The notes under the pieces are model-generated. The model worked only from the letters and a program-made list of their open reading frames with translations, made no database searches and was not told where the DNA came from. Shown in pieces: positions 34,517 through 36,583 of a stretch of 36,583 nt of DNA. This DNA comes from JBDKVA01 sp039679375. Lineage in GTDB: Bacteria; Bacillota; Clostridia; Acetivibrionales; DTU013. The DNA lies in the NCBI GenBank assembly GCA_039679375.1, contig JBDKVA010000124.1, positions 1 to 36,583 of the forward strand, in the 5' to 3' direction. Both the position numbers and the translations under genes were made by a program. Position 1 is the stretch's first letter. Each line of letters starts with the position of its first letter.

Positions 34517-34541
34517 GTTTGTACATAAACAAGGTATGAAC

Positions 34542-34581
34542 AGGGTGCTTGCCGGAACATAGCAGGCACTCTTGTTTTTTT
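34542..34581 (+). terminator. Rho-independent terminator of the importer/glycosidase operon
   Basis: Arms 34542-34552 and 34562-34572 form an 11-bp stem with two wobbles, followed by TTG and a run of seven T to 34581. This is the clearest plus-strand terminator of the block. Confidence 0.85.
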
Positions 34582-34600
34582 GCTCTGTTTCCACTATAAT
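34572..34600 (+). promoter_or_regulatory. Promoter of the ECF S-component gene
   Basis: TTGTTT (34572-34577) and a perfect TATAAT (34595-34600) are 17 bases apart. The -35 lies in the T run of the preceding terminator. Start of transcription would be near 34607. Confidence 0.55.
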
Positions 34601-34610
34601 GTTATCGAAG

Positions 34611-34673
34611 CCAACATCTGTAAAGAGTTGGACTGGATATGGCTAAAACTTAATAGTTTTACGACTGGTATCC
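34611..34673 (+). promoter_or_regulatory. Structured leader of the ECF S-component gene
   Basis: The roughly 98-base leader can fold into two elements. CCAAC (34611-34615) pairs with GTTGG (34627-34631). GGATA (34635-34639) pairs with TATCC (34669-34673), enclosing a perfect 7-bp hairpin (34644-34650 and 34655-34661). I do not recognise a known riboswitch (no thi-box, THF or preQ1 signature seen). Vitamin transporter genes often carry such leaders. Confidence 0.4.
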
Positions 34674-34704
34674 AAAAATATGGAACTAGAGCGGAGGTAT
34701 TTAA

Positions 34705-35493
34705 ATGTTAAAGGGGAAGAAATTCAACGTAAGAAAATTAACTGTTTCAGGTGTACTAGGGGGATTATCCATCATTTTGGGCATGACTCCACTGGGGTTC
34801 ATACCGGTTGGCCCCACAAAAGCGACGATCATGCATATCCCGGTGATAATAGGTGCGATCGTGGAAGGTCCGATCGTCGGTGCTTTCGTAGGCTTAATAT
34901 TTGGGCTATCCAGTATATTCAACGCAATAGCACAGCCCACACCGACGTCCTTTGCTTTTTTGAACCCTTTGGTTTCCGTACTGCCAAGAGTGCTCATCGG
35001 TATTACCTCGTATTATGTTTATAAAGCACTGAACAGCATGGGAAATAAAAAGACGCTGTGGCTTTTGAACATCATCTGGATCGCAATATCCGGATACCTT
35101 GGTTATGGCATATACAGCTATATCAAAGGCTCGGGAAGCGTCTGGCAGCTGATTGTAAATATTGTTCTGGCAGCGATGACGGCCGTCATGGCCTATATCA
35201 CCAACAGGAAGTTCAGGAACAAGGCATTGGATCTGATGATTGCCAGCATCGTAGGGACTTTGACCAATACCGGTCTGGTTTTAAGTATGATCTATCTGTT
35301 TTATGCCGAGAGCTTTGTCAAGGCTCTGGAGCTCGATACCGCCCTGGCCGCGAAGATCATTTTCGGGATAGGCGTTACGAACGGAATACCGGAGACCATT
35401 TTAGCCATAATAATCGTAACAAGTGTAGTAAGCGCTCTGAGAAGGCGTGATACTGCCAACAATGGAAGCATGGAAGTGAAAAAGCCAGGCTGA
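34705..35493 (+). CDS. ECF transporter S component (vitamin importer)
   Basis: A 262-residue hydrophobic protein of the energy-coupling-factor S-component superfamily, which binds a vitamin or vitamin precursor in the membrane and works with a shared EcfA-EcfT module. The segments PLGFIPVGPTKATIMHIPVIIGAI and VGAFVGLIFGLSSIFNA, broken here into short motifs, are typical of this group; pantothenate-type carriers look similar, but the substrate is a guess. Five to six helices are predicted. GCGGAGG at about 34692-34698 precedes the ATG. The gene has its own promoter and a structured leader, and no ECF ATPase is near, so it belongs to a group II ECF system. Confidence 0.8.
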   Translation: MLKGKKFNVRKLTVSGVLGGLSIILGMTPLGFIPVGPTKATIMHIPVIIGAIVEGPIVGAFVGLIFGLSSIFNAIAQPTPTSFAFLNPLVSVLPRVLIGITSYYVYKALNSMGNKKTLWLLNIIWIAISGYLGYGIYSYIKGSGSVWQLIVNIVLAAMTAVMAYITNRKFRNKALDLMIASIVGTLTNTGLVLSMIYLFYAESFVKALELDTALAAKIIFGIGVTNGIPETILAIIIVTSVVSALRRRDTANNGSMEVKKPG

Positions 35494-35543
35494 GGAAAGA
35501 CCCCGAAATAAGGTATACAATACGGATGCTGGGAAAAAAAGTT

Positions 35544-35572
35544 TTGCAATTAGGCTTTAATGTAATTCTAAT
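35544..35572 (+). promoter_or_regulatory. Promoter candidate for fabZ
   Basis: TTGCAA (35544-35549) and TCTAAT (35567-35572) are 17 bases apart. The leader before the ATG at 35593 would be only about 14 bases, so read-through from the ECF gene is an alternative. Confidence 0.4.
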
Positions 35573-35592
35573 TTAATCGAAGAGGTGCACAG

Positions 35593-36045
35593 ATGCTGAC
35601 AAATGCAGAGATTCAGAAAATCATACCACACAGATACCCATTTTTACTTGTAGATAAGATTATTGAACTGGAGCCGGGAAAAAAAGCGGTCGGCATCAAG
35701 AATGTAACTGTCAATGAACCCTTCTTCCAGGGTCATTTCCCTGGTTTTCCAATCATGCCGGGAGTTTTGATCGTCGAGGCGCTTGCCCAGACGGCAGGAA
35801 TTGCCGCAAATGCGGCGGACGCCGGTGCGGAAGGCGGGGAAAACAGCGGGAAGCTGGGCGTTTTTGCCAGCATTGATGCAATAAAGTTTAAAAAGCAGGT
35901 CATGCCTGGCGATACATTGCGCATGGAGGTTGAGATCCTCTCGTCGAAAATGGGTGTGGTAAAGGCGCGGGTAAAAGCGACTGTTGATGATAAAGTTGCG
36001 GCAGAGGGCGAGATCCGGTTTGCCATGACGACGGTAAAGAGATAA
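35593..36045 (+). CDS. fabZ: 3-hydroxyacyl-[ACP] dehydratase FabZ
   Basis: A 150-residue hot-dog-fold enzyme that removes water from 3-hydroxyacyl-ACP in fatty acid elongation in the cytoplasm. The catalytic His48 and Glu62 lie in GHFPGFPIMPGVLIVEALAQ, and IPHRYPFLLVDK at the N terminus is the usual FabZ start. Length is normal; the loop after IAANA (about 73-85, DAGAEGGENSGK) is slightly extended. AAGAGGTG before the ATG is a good ribosome site. The rest of the fatty acid cluster is not here. Confidence 0.95.
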   Translation: MLTNAEIQKIIPHRYPFLLVDKIIELEPGKKAVGIKNVTVNEPFFQGHFPGFPIMPGVLIVEALAQTAGIAANAADAGAEGGENSGKLGVFASIDAIKFKKQVMPGDTLRMEVEILSSKMGVVKARVKATVDDKVAAEGEIRFAMTTVKR

Positions 36046-36108
36046 TTAAAACCGATTTGCTCCTGAACTTCACCGTAGATTACATTTTAAAATATGATGT
36101 AAACAAAT

Positions 36109-36160
36109 AAAGGGACGTGCCGCTGACATATAACATGTTACAGGGTACGATCCCTTTTTT
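36109..36160. terminator. Bidirectional terminator between fabZ and murC
   Basis: Arms 36109-36121 and 36144-36157 pair over 13 bp with one bulge (36150) and one wobble. A T run follows on the plus strand to 36161, and a T-rich stretch follows on the minus strand, so both convergent genes can end here. Confidence 0.8.
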
Positions 36161-36182
36161 TCTAATAAGCCGGAGCAGATTC

Positions 36183-36583
36183 CTAGCTCACCGCAAGAGA
36201 CTTATGTGCTTCCAGAAATAACTCGCCTACCTTATAGATATCACCGGCTCCCATGGTGATGATGAGGTCGCTGGAAATTGCGTTTTTATCAAGGTATTCT
36301 ACGATACTTTCGAAATCCCTTATATAAATCACCTGCTTACCGGTGCTGCTGATCCTGTCGGCAAGCATTCCGGAACTCACTTCGCCGGTATCCGCCTCCC
36401 GTGCTGCATAAATATCCGCCACGATGACGATATCGGCGTCTTTGAATGCCGTCGAGAAATCATCCATAAGAGATTTTGTCCGGGAATAGGTATGTGGCTG
36501 AAAAATACACCAGATCCGTGACTGGGCAAAATTCCTGACAGCTTTCAGCGTCGCAGCCACCTCGGTCGGGTGGTGCGCGTAGT
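36183..36583 (-). CDS. murC: UDP-N-acetylmuramate-L-alanine ligase MurC, C-terminal part
   Basis: The C-terminal 133 residues of MurC, running off the right edge. MurC adds L-alanine to UDP-N-acetylmuramic acid, using ATP, in peptidoglycan synthesis. The visible part starts YAHHPTEVAATL, the conserved MurC segment at the start of the C-terminal domain, and continues FQPHTYSRTKSLMDDF and ADIYAAREADTGEVSS, both typical. It ends in ITMGAGDIYKVGELFLE, the family's usual GAGDI motif. A GTG at 36560 could be mistaken for a start, but the frame is open and conserved beyond it, so the gene continues past the window. Confidence 0.92.
   Translation of the reverse strand, partial: YAHHPTEVAATLKAVRNFAQSRIWCIFQPHTYSRTKSLMDDFSTAFKDADIVIVADIYAAREADTGEVSSGMLADRISSTGKQVIYIRDFESIVEYLDKNAISSDLIITMGAGDIYKVGELFLEAHKSLAVS

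Noticed and set aside
34705..35493. Naming the ECF S component as a pantothenate or folate carrier
   Set aside because: Substrate motifs are not decisive and no known riboswitch signature is visible, so no gene symbol is given.
36183..36560. MurC fragment as a complete short gene starting with GTG at 36560
   Set aside because: The frame is open and conserved to the window edge (YAHHPTE motif), so the gene is cut by the window.
1..36583. tRNA, rRNA, CRISPR or insertion sequence
   Set aside because: No tRNA-like cloverleaf, rRNA stretch, regular spaced repeat array or transposase was seen in a reading of the window.

Overview
The window looks like a chromosomal stretch from a low-to-medium GC, Gram-positive, anaerobic, glycan-using member of the Clostridia (Firmicutes). 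The pointers are strong AGGAGG-type ribosome sites, sugar ABC importers of the LplB/YtcP type without their own ATPase, a sortase-type LPxTG wall protein, AraC, LacI and GntR sugar regulators, an ECF vitamin S component and many large cytoplasmic glycosidases. Species cannot be fixed from sequence reading alone. No rRNA, tRNA, CRISPR array or insertion sequence was seen.

Layout. (1) 1-2.8 kb: the N-terminal part of a heparinase II/III-like protein (minus, runs off the left edge), a divergent aldo/keto reductase (plus) and a decayed C-terminal scrap of a sugar-binding lipoprotein, closed by a 17-bp perfect hairpin. (2) 2.9-7.05 kb: a GntR-type regulator with a periplasmic-binding-protein-like sensor domain, followed by a GH38 alpha-mannosidase. 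(3) 7.1-12.8 kb: a minus-strand pair, a giant GH106-like glycosidase and a UroD-family protein, divergent from an AraC regulator. (4) 12.8-16.4 kb: a TAXI-type TRAP importer (binding lipoprotein, DUF1850 protein, fused 4TM/12TM permease). (5) 16.6-22.8 kb: an LplB/LplC/binding-protein sugar ABC importer, divergent from a membrane-bound AraC-type sensor-regulator. (6) 22.85-25.1 kb: a P1 (S58) peptidase divergent from a LacI regulator. (7) 25.1-34.6 kb: the most interesting block, a wall-anchored CBM9 protein, a sugar-binding lipoprotein, an ABC permease with a large extracellular beta-propeller inserted at its N terminus, a second permease, and a second GH106-like glycosidase, ending in a strong terminator. 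(8) 34.6-36.58 kb: an ECF transporter S component with a structured leader, FabZ, and the 3' end of murC (minus, runs off the right edge).

How it may work together (inference). Block 7 reads as one capture-import-degrade line: the CBM9 protein holds a polysaccharide or oligosaccharide at the wall, the lipoprotein and the propeller-bearing permease import it, and the cytoplasmic GH106-like enzyme cuts it. Its paralogue in block 3, next to GH38 and heparinase-like genes, suggests a shared class of substrate, perhaps a rhamnose- or uronate-containing heteroglycan. The glycosidases have no signal peptides, so they should act on imported oligosaccharides. Both ABC systems lack an ATPase and would have to borrow an MsmX/MsmK-type one.

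The best candidates for something little described are the propeller-permease fusion (28413-30389), the nested and mutually exclusive inverted repeats at 25142-25283, and the UroD-like protein in an operon with a glycosidase.
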